Positions 44,714 to 53,454 of a stretch of 64,000 nucleotides of DNA are shown in pieces; within the stretch, counting starts at the first letter, position 1; each line of letters begins with the position of its first letter. Origin of the DNA: Marinobacter sp. ANT_B65. Its GTDB lineage: Bacteria; Pseudomonadota; Gammaproteobacteria; Pseudomonadales; Oleiphilaceae. The DNA is taken from assembly GCF_002407605.1 (NCBI RefSeq), contig NZ_NXGV01000002.1, positions 559,645 through 623,644 of the forward strand, given 5' to 3'. Made by a program: the position numbers and the translations under genes. The notes below the pieces were generated by a model. That model was not told where the DNA came from, ran no database searches, and saw only the letters and a program-made list of their open reading frames with translations.

Positions 44714-45645
44714 ACAACAAACCCAGTATTCTGATTGTTGGTGCGGGAGCTATCGGCGGCTTCTATGGGGCCATTCTGAAGCGGGCAGGTTGCTCTGTGA
44801 GCACTGTGTTGCGATCTGACTATGACGCCGTCAAAGCCAGGGGTATTTCCATCACAAGCCCACTCGGAGACCTGTCCTACAAGCCTGATCATGTATACCG
44901 CGATGGCGACCTGCCTGATGAAGCACCTGACTTTCTGATTCTTTGTGTGAAAGTTCTGCCCGGTGTGGATCGGGTTGCTCTGGTTGCGCCCTGGATGGGT
45001 GAGAATACCCGTCTGGTACTGATTGAAAATGGTCTGGATATTGAGAAGGAGATGGCCGACGCCTATCCGGACAATCCTCTTTTAAGCTGCCTGGCATTTA
45101 TTGCCGCGAGCCGCACAGAGTCAGGAGTAATTGAGCACAAGGCTTATGGCAAGCTGGTAATGGGGCGCTACCCGGAAGGTGTGGATGAAAACTGCCAGAC
45201 TTTGTCGCAGCTGTTTACAGAGGGTGGTATCAGGGTCGATCTGACTGAACGGGTGGTGGGCGAGCGCTGGCGCAAGTGTCTCTGGAATACTCCGTTCAAC
45301 CCTTTGTCTGTTATTGCCAATGGTGCGGATACCCGAAGCATTCTGGATACCGAGGGCGGTGAAGAGCTGATCCGGGCGATGATGCGGGAGGTGATGGATG
45401 TGGCAGCAGCGGAAGGCTACCCGATGGCTGACGAGTTGATCGATCAGAACATTGACGGTACCCGCAAAATGCCTGCATACAAGAACAGCATGGCGCTGGA
45501 CTATCTGAATGATCGCCCGATTGAGCGGGAGGCAGTGCTGGGCAATGTTGTGGCACTGGCCAAAAGTCACGGCATTGCTGTACCTCACCTGAATACGGTG
45601 CTCGTTACTCTGAAAATGCGGGCCGCATTGGAAGGTAGGGAATAG
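44710..45645 (+). CDS. Ketopantoate reductase (ApbA/PanE)-family protein
   Basis: This 311-residue NADPH-dependent 2-ketoacid reductase has the Rossmann motif GAGAIGGFYGAILKRAG near residue 10. The catalytic lysine region is RWRKCLWNTPFNPLS near residue 178. The PanE fold reduces ketopantoate, but many paralogues act on other keto acids. The gene ends the kinase/SurE/ligase operon with a 4-base overlap, so a pathway-specific keto acid or ketoacyl substrate is more likely than pantothenate synthesis. Confidence 0.82.
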   Translation: MNNKPSILIVGAGAIGGFYGAILKRAGCSVSTVLRSDYDAVKARGISITSPLGDLSYKPDHVYRDGDLPDEAPDFLILCVKVLPGVDRVALVAPWMGENTRLVLIENGLDIEKEMADAYPDNPLLSCLAFIAASRTESGVIEHKAYGKLVMGRYPEGVDENCQTLSQLFTEGGIRVDLTERVVGERWRKCLWNTPFNPLSVIANGADTRSILDTEGGEELIRAMMREVMDVAAAEGYPMADELIDQNIDGTRKMPAYKNSMALDYLNDRPIEREAVLGNVVALAKSHGIAVPHLNTVLVTLKMRAALEGRE

Positions 45646-45656
45646 TCACCGGGTTG

Positions 45657-45687
45657 TTTTCAGGGCCCGTTTCCCGGGCCCTGAAAA
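45657..45687. terminator. Bidirectional terminator between PanE-like and MaoC genes
   Basis: A perfect 13-bp stem (45657-45669 with 45675-45687) has TTTT and AAAA at its base. It can end both convergent operons. Confidence 0.75.
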
Positions 45688-45699
45688 ACTCAGTGTTGC

Positions 45700-46155
45700 T
45701 CAGGCCACATACATGGCGAGATTTTCTGTCACGCAGGCCGGCTTGTCCTGTCCCTTTATTTCTATTGTGGTTTTGTAGGCTGCGAGGGTTCTGTTGTCGC
45801 CTGCAGGTGTCACGTCGATCAGTTCGATTCTGGTACGGATCTCCGAGCCAACCGGCACAGCTGCCGGGAAGCGCAGTTTGTTTGAGCCGTAATTGATGGT
45901 GGCGGTGGTTCCGGTTACCCGCAGAGCCTGAGGGTTAAGCCGGGGGATCAGCGACACTGTCAGATAACCATGTGCAACCGGGCTCTTCCAGGGTGACTCT
46001 CGCTTTGCCCTCTCCACGTCTACATGAATCCACTGATGATCACCTGTGGCATCGGCAAATGCCCCGATCATTTCCTGGGTAATTGTAAGCCAGGGGCTGT
46101 AGCAACATAGCTTGCCCTTATAGTCAGCCAGATTACCGAGCGGTATTTCCTTCAT
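45700..46155 (-). CDS. MaoC-like (R)-specific enoyl-CoA hydratase
   Basis: This 151-residue hotdog-fold protein has the hydratase motif FADATGDHQWIHVDVERA (Asp and His of the active site) near residue 32, followed by PVAHGYLTVSLIP. The family hydrates trans-2-enoyl-CoA or acts as a dehydratase. It follows the aldolase gene by 12 bases on the minus strand. Confidence 0.88.
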   Translation of the reverse strand: MKEIPLGNLADYKGKLCCYSPWLTITQEMIGAFADATGDHQWIHVDVERAKRESPWKSPVAHGYLTVSLIPRLNPQALRVTGTTATINYGSNKLRFPAAVPVGSEIRTRIELIDVTPAGDNRTLAAYKTTIEIKGQDKPACVTENLAMYVA

Positions 46156-46167
46156 GTTGCCTCCTTT

Positions 46168-46929
46168 TTATACTGCGTAACCGGGGTTTTTGCTGTCGAG
46201 AAGGCGCAGCAGTGCCGGCCAGGTGAGTGCAGCGGCACGACCCAGGGATTGTGACTGCTCTGCGGTAGTCTGTATGGCCTCTTTGGAGGGCATACACACC
46301 GGGCCGCAACTCTGGGCTTTGACCTGGATCTCGCAGGCTTTCATCAGGAAGTACAGGTAAGTAAAGGTTTCCGGCACGTCTTTACCCGCAGTCAGAACAC
46401 CGTGGTTGCGCAGCATCATCATGGATTTGTCTCCAAGATCCCTGATCAGGCGTTCACGTTCGTCCAGATTCAGCGCCACGCCTTCGTAATCGTGGTAACT
46501 CAGGTGTTCAAGGCAAAGCATGGCGGTCTGGCTCAGAGGCAGCAGGCCGTCTCTGTGGGCTGAAACTGCGACACCGTCTGGCGCATGGAGGTGCATAACC
46601 GCACCGGCATCGTCGCGGCCCATATGCACGGCACTGTGGATGGTAAAGCCTGCAGGGTTTACCCGGCCAAGGCCTCCGGATTCCACCACCTGCCCTTCCT
46701 GGTCTACCTTCACCAGAGAGGATGCAGTGATTTCATGGAACAGCAGGCCATATGGGTTGATCAGAAAATGATGTTCGGGGCCAGGTACCCGGGCCGAAAG
46801 GTGGGTAAAAACCAGATCGTCCCACCCGAACAGGGCGACAAGACGGTAAGCGGCCGCCAGTTCACTGCGAACCTGCCATTCTGCATCGCGTAGCGCTTTC
46901 GCTTCGGTATTCGAGGTGTCTTTTTTCAT
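46168..46929 (-). CDS. Class II aldolase/adducin-family protein
   Basis: This 253-residue zinc-dependent aldolase-fold protein has the metal histidines in VMHLHAPDGVAVS near residue 120, and NHGVLTAG near residue 190. TLLSARVPGPEHHFLINPYG-like wording appears as THLSARVPG and FLINPYGLLF near residue 50. Such proteins cleave or epimerise sugar phosphates, but in acyl-CoA clusters they are often unassigned. The start at 46929 has AGGTGA 6 bases upstream. An upstream extension would run through two terminators and is rejected. Confidence 0.85.
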   Translation of the reverse strand: MKKDTSNTEAKALRDAEWQVRSELAAAYRLVALFGWDDLVFTHLSARVPGPEHHFLINPYGLLFHEITASSLVKVDQEGQVVESGGLGRVNPAGFTIHSAVHMGRDDAGAVMHLHAPDGVAVSAHRDGLLPLSQTAMLCLEHLSYHDYEGVALNLDERERLIRDLGDKSMMMLRNHGVLTAGKDVPETFTYLYFLMKACEIQVKAQSCGPVCMPSKEAIQTTAEQSQSLGRAAALTWPALLRLLDSKNPGYAV

Positions 46930-46955
46930 GTTGTTCACCTTTTTTGACTGCCCAT

Positions 46956-47018
46956 AAAAAAAGGGGGTGGCAAGCCACCCCCAAAAAGAGACCCCCGACT
47001 GATAAGAAAGAGGTCTCT
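46956..47018 (-). terminator. Tandem terminators after the acyl-CoA dehydrogenase pair
   Basis: Two hairpins follow the 47037 stop on the minus strand. The first has a 7-bp stem (46987-46993 with 47012-47018) and T5. The second has a 9-bp stem of GGGGGTGGC type (46963-46971 with 46974-46982) and T7. Together they strongly separate the aldolase/MaoC genes from the upstream operon. Confidence 0.85.
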
Positions 47019-47036
47019 GGCTCACTGATCAGGAGT

Positions 47037-48179
47037 TTAGCTTGCCTGTAAAAGGGAGGCGTAGCGCTCCAGATGGAAATCGTCGTCACCCAGCTGGTGG
47101 TTGATCATGATCAGGCGCTTGGCGTAATGGGCAAAGTTATACTCCCATGTCATACCAATGCCGCCATGGGACTGAACGCCCTGTTCGGAAATAAACTGTC
47201 CGCTGCGGCCAATAATGTTTTTAGCCGCAGACAGCACTCGGCGACGCTCATCGCTCTGTTCTTCGTTTGCCACACTGGCGGCGAGAATAGCCATGGAACG
47301 GGCCTGTTCCAGTTCGGACATCATGTCGACCATACGGTGCTGCAGAACCTGGAACTTACCGATAGGCACACCGAACTGCTTGCGCTGCTTGAGGTAGTCC
47401 AGAGTCAACTCGTTGGCGGTTTCCATAACACCGACAGCCTCTGCACACAGCGCTGCGATGGCACGGCCTGACTGATACTCAATCACCCCGGAGGCGTTGC
47501 CTTCTTCGCCCAGCAGGGCTCCGGCATCTACCTGAACGTTGTTCAGGGTAAGGTCGCAACCTTTGAAACCGTCAATGGTCGGGTAAACCCTGCGCTCGAT
47601 TCCTGCTGTGTCGGCCTTTAAAGCGAACAGGCTGATGCCGTTGGCATCAGAGGTATCGCCAGAGGTGCGGGCGGATACAAGAATGAGGTCAGCACAATGC
47701 CCGCCAATCACTACGGCCTTGCGACCATTAAGGAGGTAGCCTTTGTCATTTTTCTCGGCGCGGGTTTCCACATCGTTCAGATTGTAGAAACTCTGGGGCT
47801 CCTGAAGAGCAACCGCTGCCTGCAGACCGCCACTGGCAATACCCTCAAGCCAGGCTTCTTTCTGGCTGTCGTCGCCGGCCTGGCTGATAAGGCCTCCGCC
47901 GAAAATAACAGACTGCAGGTATGGTTCCAGGCACAGGCCCCGGCCCAGTTCGGTCATAACCGACTGTACTTCTACGCCGGTACCACCGAAGCCTCCCAGC
48001 TCTTCCGGGAAGGGCACAGCTGTCAGCCCCAGTTCGCCGAGTTGCTTCCAGAAATCTACGCTGAACCCTGCGTCGGTTTCGCTGAACTCCAGGCGTTTTT
48101 CAAAGCTGTATTCACCGCGCACCAGGCGCGCCACGGTGTCCTGCAGCATCTGCTGCTCTTCATTGAGTCGGAAATCCAT
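47037..48179 (-). CDS. Acyl-CoA dehydrogenase family subunit, probably non-catalytic partner
   Basis: This 380-residue acyl-CoA-dehydrogenase-fold protein has the flavin-domain segments ALQEPQS and RKAVVIGGHCADLILVSARTS, but the end lacks the usual GT/GS-x-EIQ motif and reads INHQLGDDDFHLERYASLL. The residues that supply the catalytic base in known enzymes are not seen. It follows the neighbouring dehydrogenase by 10 bases, like the small/large pairs PimC/PimD and the ChsE heterotetramers. AAGGAGG precedes the ATG at 48179. Confidence 0.85.
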   Translation of the reverse strand: MDFRLNEEQQMLQDTVARLVRGEYSFEKRLEFSETDAGFSVDFWKQLGELGLTAVPFPEELGGFGGTGVEVQSVMTELGRGLCLEPYLQSVIFGGGLISQAGDDSQKEAWLEGIASGGLQAAVALQEPQSFYNLNDVETRAEKNDKGYLLNGRKAVVIGGHCADLILVSARTSGDTSDANGISLFALKADTAGIERRVYPTIDGFKGCDLTLNNVQVDAGALLGEEGNASGVIEYQSGRAIAALCAEAVGVMETANELTLDYLKQRKQFGVPIGKFQVLQHRMVDMMSELEQARSMAILAASVANEEQSDERRRVLSAAKNIIGRSGQFISEQGVQSHGGIGMTWEYNFAHYAKRLIMINHQLGDDDFHLERYASLLQAS

Positions 48180-48189
48180 GGTCGCCTCC

Positions 48190-49386
48190 TTAAAGCCCAA
48201 GAATCATTTTCGAAACGATATTCTTCTGGATCTCGTTGGATCCGCCGAAAATCGAGAGCTTGCGGTTATTGAAGTAGTAGGCTGACAGAGGTGCTGCATT
48301 CTCGTCTGACAGGAATTCGCCTTCATGCTCGAGGCTCAGTTCTTCTGCCACAAATGGAATGGCGTAAGGGCCGATGGCCCGGCGCGCCAGGTCGTTAATG
48401 GACTGGCGAATCTCGGTACCCTTTACTTTCAGCATGGAGCTTTCAGCCCCGGGAACACCGCCGCCTTCAACCGAGGCAATAATGCGAAGGTTGCTGATCG
48501 CTGCTGCCGTAAGGTCAATCTCGATTTTGGCAATGCGCTGGCTGAAGGATGTGTCTTCAATCAGCGGCCGGCCATTCTTGAGGCGACGGGAGGCAAGTTC
48601 CTTGAGATGAGACAGCGCGGCTTTGGACAGGCCAATGCCTGCAAGACCAGTGCGCTCATAAGTGAGAAGGAATTTGGCGTAGGTCCAGCCTTTGTCTTCT
48701 TCACCTACCAGATTCTCAACCGGAACTTTCACGTCTTCAAAGAAGACTTCGTTCACTTCGTGGGCGCCATCCAGGGTGATGATCGGGCGCACGGTGATGC
48801 CCGGTGTGTTCATATCAATCAGCAGGAAGGATATGCCCGCCTGAGCTTTCACCTCGGTATTGGTGCGTACCAGGCAGAAAATCATGTTGGCGTACTGGCC
48901 CAGGGTGGTCCAGGTCTTCTGGCCATTCACAATATAGTGATCGCCCTGGCGTACAGCCCGGGTTTTCAGTGACGCCAGGTCTGATCCTGCTCCAGGTTCG
49001 GAATAGCCCTGACACCACCAGTCTTCGCCACTGAGAATGCGGGGCAGGTAGGTCTGTTTCTGTTCTTCATTGCCGAACCGGATGATAACCGGCGCCACCA
49101 TGTTCACACCAAACGGGATAGAGCGGGGCGCGCCATACCGGCAGGATTCCTCATCCCAGATATGCTTCTGAACCGGCGTCCATTTCACACCACCATACTC
49201 TTCCGGCCAGTGTGAGGCGTACCAGCCTTGCTTGCAGAGAATCTGTTGCCAGCGCTGATGGTCTTCTTTTGTCAGGTGACGGAAACCCTTCACTTTTTCG
49301 GCAATGTCTGCCGGCAGTTTCTCGTCCAGAAACGCTCGCACTTCGTCGCGGAAAGCGAGCTCCTCGGAGGTGTAGTTCATGTTCAT
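48190..49386 (-). CDS. Acyl-CoA dehydrogenase, probable catalytic subunit of a pair
   Basis: This 398-residue flavoenzyme has WCQGYSEPGAGSDLASL near residue 128, KTWTTLGQYA and LSIFGGSNEIQKNIV at the end. The YEGT glutamate is replaced by glycine. The segment TYERTGLAGIG near residue 248 offers a glutamate in the position used by isovaleryl-CoA-type and steroid heteromeric dehydrogenases. It probably oxidises a long, branched or cyclic acyl-CoA together with the 47037 product. The start at 49386 has AGAGG 7 bases upstream; 49380 is an alternative. Confidence 0.88.
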   Translation of the reverse strand: MNMNYTSEELAFRDEVRAFLDEKLPADIAEKVKGFRHLTKEDHQRWQQILCKQGWYASHWPEEYGGVKWTPVQKHIWDEESCRYGAPRSIPFGVNMVAPVIIRFGNEEQKQTYLPRILSGEDWWCQGYSEPGAGSDLASLKTRAVRQGDHYIVNGQKTWTTLGQYANMIFCLVRTNTEVKAQAGISFLLIDMNTPGITVRPIITLDGAHEVNEVFFEDVKVPVENLVGEEDKGWTYAKFLLTYERTGLAGIGLSKAALSHLKELASRRLKNGRPLIEDTSFSQRIAKIEIDLTAAAISNLRIIASVEGGGVPGAESSMLKVKGTEIRQSINDLARRAIGPYAIPFVAEELSLEHEGEFLSDENAAPLSAYYFNNRKLSIFGGSNEIQKNIVSKMILGL

Positions 49387-49417
49387 TGAGTAGCCTCTTG
49401 TGTTGGGCTTTATGATT

Positions 49418-50587
49418 TCAGCTAAACGCTGCGATACCAGTCTGTCCACGGCCAAGAATCAGTGCGTGAACATCATGGGTACCTTCATAAGTATTGACGG
49501 CTTCAAGGTTCATGACGTGACGGATTACGTGGTATTCGTCCGAGATGCCGTTGCCGCCGTGCATATCGCGGGCAACCCGGGCGATATCCAGGGCTTTGCC
49601 GCAGTTGTTACGTTTCAGCAGGGAGATCGCATCCGGAGTGATGCTGCCGTCATCCATCATGCGGCCCAGTTGCAGGGCTGCCTGCAGGCCCAGAGTGATT
49701 TCAGTCTGCATGTCTACCAGCTTCTTCTGGATCAGCTGGTTGGCGGCCAGAGGGCGGCCAAACTGCTTGCGCTCAAGGGTGTAATTGCGGGCTGCGTGCC
49801 AGCAGAATTCAGCTGCACCCAGAGATCCCCAGCTGATACCGAAGCGGGCCTTGTTCAGACAGCTGAAGGGGCCTCTCAAACCATCAACTTCCAGCTTGTT
49901 TTCTTCTGGTACGAACACTTCATCCATAAAGATGGAGCCAGTCTCTGATGCCCGTAGCGAGAACTTGCCCTGGATTTTCGGTGTGTCCAGACCTTTGGAG
50001 CCTTCGCGTTCAATAACAAAACCGTTTACTTTTCCGTCCAGCTTGGCCCAGATGACGCACACGTCCGCAATAGGGGAGTTGGTGATCCAGGTTTTGGAGC
50101 CGCTCAGCAGATAGCCGCCGTCAACTTTTTTGGCACGGGTTTCCATGCTGCCCGGATCGGATCCGTGGTTGGGCTCAGTCAGACCAAAGCAGCCAACCAT
50201 TTCGCCAGAGGCGAGTTTGGGCAGGATGCGCTTTTTCAGAGCTTCCTGGCCGAAGGCGTAAATCGGGTGGATAACCAGTGAGGACTGAACGCTCAGGGCA
50301 GAACGATAGGCAGAGTCAACACGCTCCACCTCACGGGCAATCAATCCGTAACAGACGTGGTTCAGGCCCGGGCCGCCGTATTCTTCCGGCAGGGTGGCGC
50401 CGAGCATGCCAAGTTCGCCCATATCGTTGAAGATTTTACGGTCGAATTTTTCATGGCGGTTGGCTTCTGTGATACCCGGCATAAGGCGTTGGTCACAGAA
50501 ACTGCGAATACTGTCCCGTACCTGGCGCTCAGTTTCATCCAGTTGTTTGTCAAATTGCAGCAGGTCATCCCAAGGTGCAGAAGCCAT
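49418..50587 (-). CDS. Glutaryl-CoA dehydrogenase-like acyl-CoA dehydrogenase
   Basis: This 389-residue flavoenzyme resembles GcdH, which oxidises and decarboxylates glutaryl-CoA to crotonyl-Co[22 protein letters not shown] is represented by [14 protein letters not shown] near residue 135, and [18 protein letters not shown] near residue 370 carries the catalytic glutamate. The arginine-containing [19 protein letters not shown] is also typical. It lies 31 bases upstream of the dehydrogenase pair in the same operon, so glutaryl-CoA or a similar dicarboxyl-CoA may be an intermediate. No lysR-type gcdR or CoA-transferase gene is adjacent. Confidence 0.87.
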   Translation of the reverse strand: MASAPWDDLLQFDKQLDETERQVRDSIRSFCDQRLMPGITEANRHEKFDRKIFNDMGELGMLGATLPEEYGGPGLNHVCYGLIAREVERVDSAYRSALSVQSSLVIHPIYAFGQEALKKRILPKLASGEMVGCFGLTEPNHGSDPGSMETRAKKVDGGYLLSGSKTWITNSPIADVCVIWAKLDGKVNGFVIEREGSKGLDTPKIQGKFSLRASETGSIFMDEVFVPEENKLEVDGLRGPFSCLNKARFGISWGSLGAAEFCWHAARNYTLERKQFGRPLAANQLIQKKLVDMQTEITLGLQAALQLGRMMDDGSITPDAISLLKRNNCGKALDIARVARDMHGGNGISDEYHVIRHVMNLEAVNTYEGTHDVHALILGRGQTGIAAFS

Positions 50588-50728
50588 GTTGTTTCTCCTT
50601 CGTAAAATCAGTTATTAGCCCGTTTAATCAAAGCCTCAGTGCCTCTTTCTTTCGGGCTCAGTACAGAATCCGGGAAAGAGTGCTCAGGGATAAAAGATTC
50701 CGAGCTGCTTTGTCATTTGTGCTAGCAT

Positions 50729-50747
50729 AGTTTCATTAAGCGAAACT
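50729..50747. promoter_or_regulatory. Palindromic operator in gcdH-like/membrane-protein divergent promoter
   Basis: AGTTTC-N7-GAAACT forms a perfect 6-bp inverted repeat. The reverse strand, GTTTCGCTT-N2-T-N-AAAC, is nearly repeated at 53409-53425 before the fadB-like gene. A local regulator, such as the IclR protein, may bind it. Confidence 0.5.
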
Positions 50748-50846
50748 GAGTTTTGTATTGACTTGGCAAAAGACTAATCCGGGTGTGTGTGAAATGCAAG
50801 CAGAGAGCATCTTTGTCGGCGTCATATTGACGAGGGTAGGGCAGGC

Positions 50847-52208
50847 ATGAGCAGTGCAGATCGTTGGCTGTTACCGTTTGCAGTATTGATGGAGCTGATC
50901 GCTATAGGCTTTTCCTGCACTCCGCTCAGTGCAGTTGCAGGGGTGCTGTTTGTTATCTGCTTTCTGTGGGCGGGTGCGCGTTTGCAGACATATTCCCGGG
51001 TTTTGTTGCTGGTTGCCCTGGCAGTCACCGGGTGGTTCTCCGTTCAGGGGCAGTTGGGCCTGGACCGGTTGATCAAAGCCTCTGCCGATGCCGCGTTTTA
51101 CGCCGCATTCCTTGGAAGCCTGGGGATGATGCAGTGCCTGGTGCGGCGCTTTGAAGTGCTGAGCCGTATTCACGATGTCCTGTTGGGTGGTCGCGCATTC
51201 TGGTTATATCCGAAGTATGCTGTGGTTAGCTGTGGCATAGCCTCAGTGTTGAGTTTCGGGATGATGAGTCTGTTGTGTGGCAGCCTCTCCGAAACCCTTC
51301 GGGAGCGGGGAATTACCGGTGAATCCCGTTTGCAATGGCTGCGCAGCGTTCTGATCAGTGCGCTTCGTGGTTTTGCTCTTGTTCCCCTGGTGGCGCCAAC
51401 CAGTGTCGCCGTAGCCATACTTGCCCGCGAACTGCCTCAGATAAGCTGGTCTCTGCTTTTACCCTATGGCCTTGCGGCTTCAGGGGTTCTTATTGCGGTT
51501 GGCTGGTTGCTGGAGCAACGTCGTTTCCGGCGGGTCAGTAGCGAGCGGGTGGCTTTGGAACAGTGGCCTCCCGGCACTCTCCTGTTGTTGGGGCTGATCC
51601 TGGTCCTGTTTATTGTGATGGTTGCCATTGTCGCGTTCACTGATTTTAAAGTGTCCGTTGCCGCCATGATGGCCGTTCCATCCATTACTCTTCTTTATAT
51701 GGTCTGGCAGGAGAAGTCGCCAAAGGTAGTGCTCAAGGAGAGTGTTACCCAGATTTCAGCCATGAATAATGAAATGGCCATTTTTGCCGCATCGGCGATT
51801 CTCGGGGTGTCCATATCCAGCGTGATTCCGGAGGATTCCCTGAGTGGGCTTGCAACTTCCGCTGGCGGAATGTGGGTGCTTGCTGTCGCTGGCATGCTCA
51901 TTCTGCCGCTGCTATCAATGATCGGGATTATTCCGATTACAGTGCTCAGTGTTCAGGCAGGTCTTCTGCCTCAACTTGTTGCAGAAGGGATGGATCCGGT
52001 TTTGATGGCGGTCGCTCTGGTTATTGGCTTTTCGCTGGCGATGATGATTTCGCCCTTCGGGCCGTCGGCCATGCTGCTCTCCCGTTTTGGTCAGGTGCCC
52101 CGGTGGGTAGTCGCTTTTCGCTGGAATGGCGTGTTTGTGCTGATAGCAGTGCCATTGTTGCTGGTTCTTCTGGCGTTGGAGATTTTTGTTTTACCGGAAG
52201 TTCTGTAA
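50847..52208 (+). CDS. Unrecognised polytopic membrane protein, probable transporter
   Basis: This 453-residue protein is strongly hydrophobic, with about 12 likely membrane segments. Its general style (two halves joined by a hydrophilic loop around EKSPKVVLKESVTQI near residue 290, and a late MMISPFGPSAMLLSRFG near residue 395) recalls ion-transporter-superfamily carboxylate carriers. I do not recognise a family. It is divergent from the gcdH-like operon and precedes the IclR gene, so it may import the acid that the surrounding genes degrade. AGGGCAGG lies just before the ATG. Confidence 0.72.
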   Translation: MSSADRWLLPFAVLMELIAIGFSCTPLSAVAGVLFVICFLWAGARLQTYSRVLLLVALAVTGWFSVQGQLGLDRLIKASADAAFYAAFLGSLGMMQCLVRRFEVLSRIHDVLLGGRAFWLYPKYAVVSCGIASVLSFGMMSLLCGSLSETLRERGITGESRLQWLRSVLISALRGFALVPLVAPTSVAVAILARELPQISWSLLLPYGLAASGVLIAVGWLLEQRRFRRVSSERVALEQWPPGTLLLLGLILVLFIVMVAIVAFTDFKVSVAAMMAVPSITLLYMVWQEKSPKVVLKESVTQISAMNNEMAIFAASAILGVSISSVIPEDSLSGLATSAGGMWVLAVAGMLILPLLSMIGIIPITVLSVQAGLLPQLVAEGMDPVLMAVALVIGFSLAMMISPFGPSAMLLSRFGQVPRWVVAFRWNGVFVLIAVPLLLVLLALEIFVLPEVL

Positions 52209-52452
52209 GGGGTGTTTCAGAGGCTGTTTGTTCTGACAGGCAAAATAATGTACCAATGATTGCTCATTGTTTGCAGCTTTTGGGACGCAGTGCTCAGGCA
52301 GAAGCCACAATGTTTCATTTTTAGGTACAAGTTTTGACCAGAGTTTGTGGTACTTGCAATCTTCAACGATTAAAATGTTGCACACATTATATACACACGT
52401 ATCTATAGCCCGAAATCCGGGAACAGGCGACGTTATTGGAGGACGCCACATT

Positions 52453-53280
52453 ATGCCAAAAGGAAAAGCCACTGCACCGGAGCCGATAGTTGCTCCTGGT
52501 GACGGCGAACCGGTGAAGCCGGAGAAGGATCGGAAATTCGTCGAGGCGCTGTCCCGTGGTCTGAATGTGTTGCGTGCCTTCAGTCAAGGTTCGGTGATTC
52601 TTGGTAATCAGGATATTGCCCGGCTTACCAATCTGCCCAAGCCGACTGTATCCCGTATGACATATACCCTGACCAAGTTGGGATATCTCAGCTATAACGC
52701 TCAGCTGGAAAAGTATCAGCTCAGCTCTGGCGTGCTGGCACTGGGTTATGCCTACGTGTCCAACCTGAAGGTCCGTCAGTTAGCCAAGCCCTATATGGAT
52801 GAGTTTGCGCGTCAGACCAATATGTCCGTGGGTCTGACCTGCCGGGACCGGCTTCATATGATCTATGTTGAAAACCGCCTGCCTCCGGAAGCTTCGCTTC
52901 TGCGCATGGATATCGGAATCAAGTTGCCTATGGCGACTACGTCAGCAGGCAGGGCCTACTACTGTGCGATTGCAGAGAAGGGGCGCAAGATTATCGAGGA
53001 CTCGATGGCGCAGAAATATGGCCCCGAGTCGTGGCCCGAGAAGAAGGAAGGGCTGGATCGTGCCATGGAGGATTACAAGAAACATGGCTTCTGCCTTTCA
53101 ATCGGTGAGTGGGACCGTAATATCAACTCCGCTGGCGTGCCGGTTCACCTGCAGGACGGCACTATCATGACATTGACATGCGCTGCGCCGTCTTATCTGG
53201 TTCCGGCCGAAAAGCTTCGGGATTCTATTGCTCACCAGCTGGCGATGCTGGCAAGTGACATTGAATCCTTAGGGGTTTGA
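52453..53280 (+). CDS. IclR-family transcriptional regulator
   Basis: This 275-residue regulator has an N-terminal winged helix-turn-helix (VEALSRGLNVLRAF, then DIARLTNLPKPTVSRM, about residues 35-80) and a C-terminal effector-binding domain with SVGLTCRDRLHMIYVE and GFCLSIGEWDRNINSAGVP. The start at 52453 is chosen because GGAGG lies upstream and the upstream part of the frame has no resemblance to the family. It sits between the membrane protein and the fadB-like gene and is the only local regulator of this half of the window. Confidence 0.92.
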   Translation: MPKGKATAPEPIVAPGDGEPVKPEKDRKFVEALSRGLNVLRAFSQGSVILGNQDIARLTNLPKPTVSRMTYTLTKLGYLSYNAQLEKYQLSSGVLALGYAYVSNLKVRQLAKPYMDEFARQTNMSVGLTCRDRLHMIYVENRLPPEASLLRMDIGIKLPMATTSAGRAYYCAIAEKGRKIIEDSMAQKYGPESWPEKKEGLDRAMEDYKKHGFCLSIGEWDRNINSAGVPVHLQDGTIMTLTCAAPSYLVPAEKLRDSIAHQLAMLASDIESLGV

Positions 53281-53318
53281 CCCGGTTTCCGGATGAGAAG
53301 GCCGGCCTTGGGCTTAAG

Positions 53319-53351
53319 AAAAACCGCAGGACTTGTTCTGCGGTTTTTTTG
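53319..53351 (+). terminator. Terminator after the IclR gene
   Basis: A perfect 10-bp stem (53320-53329 with 53338-53347) with an 8-base loop is followed by a T-run. Confidence 0.85.
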
Positions 53352-53408
53352 TGCCTGTTTTAAATGGTGGTTGAAACCCGGGGCGAATTTGTATTAAATC
53401 GTACTTAT

Positions 53409-53425
53409 GTTTCGCTTGTTAAAAC
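53409..53425 (+). promoter_or_regulatory. Operator-like repeat upstream of the fadB-like gene
   Basis: GTTTCGCTTGTTAAAAC matches the reverse strand of 50730-50746 at 14 of 17 positions. It lies about 30 bases before the ATG of the fadB-like gene. Confidence 0.45.
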
Positions 53426-53454
53426 TACATTTCATATAAAGCGAGGGAGAAAAG

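Noticed and set aside
31753..46929. A complete levulinate (lva) operon
   Set aside because: Kinase and dehydrogenase are present, but no LvaB-like small subunit or LvaR-type regulator is seen and the gene order differs.
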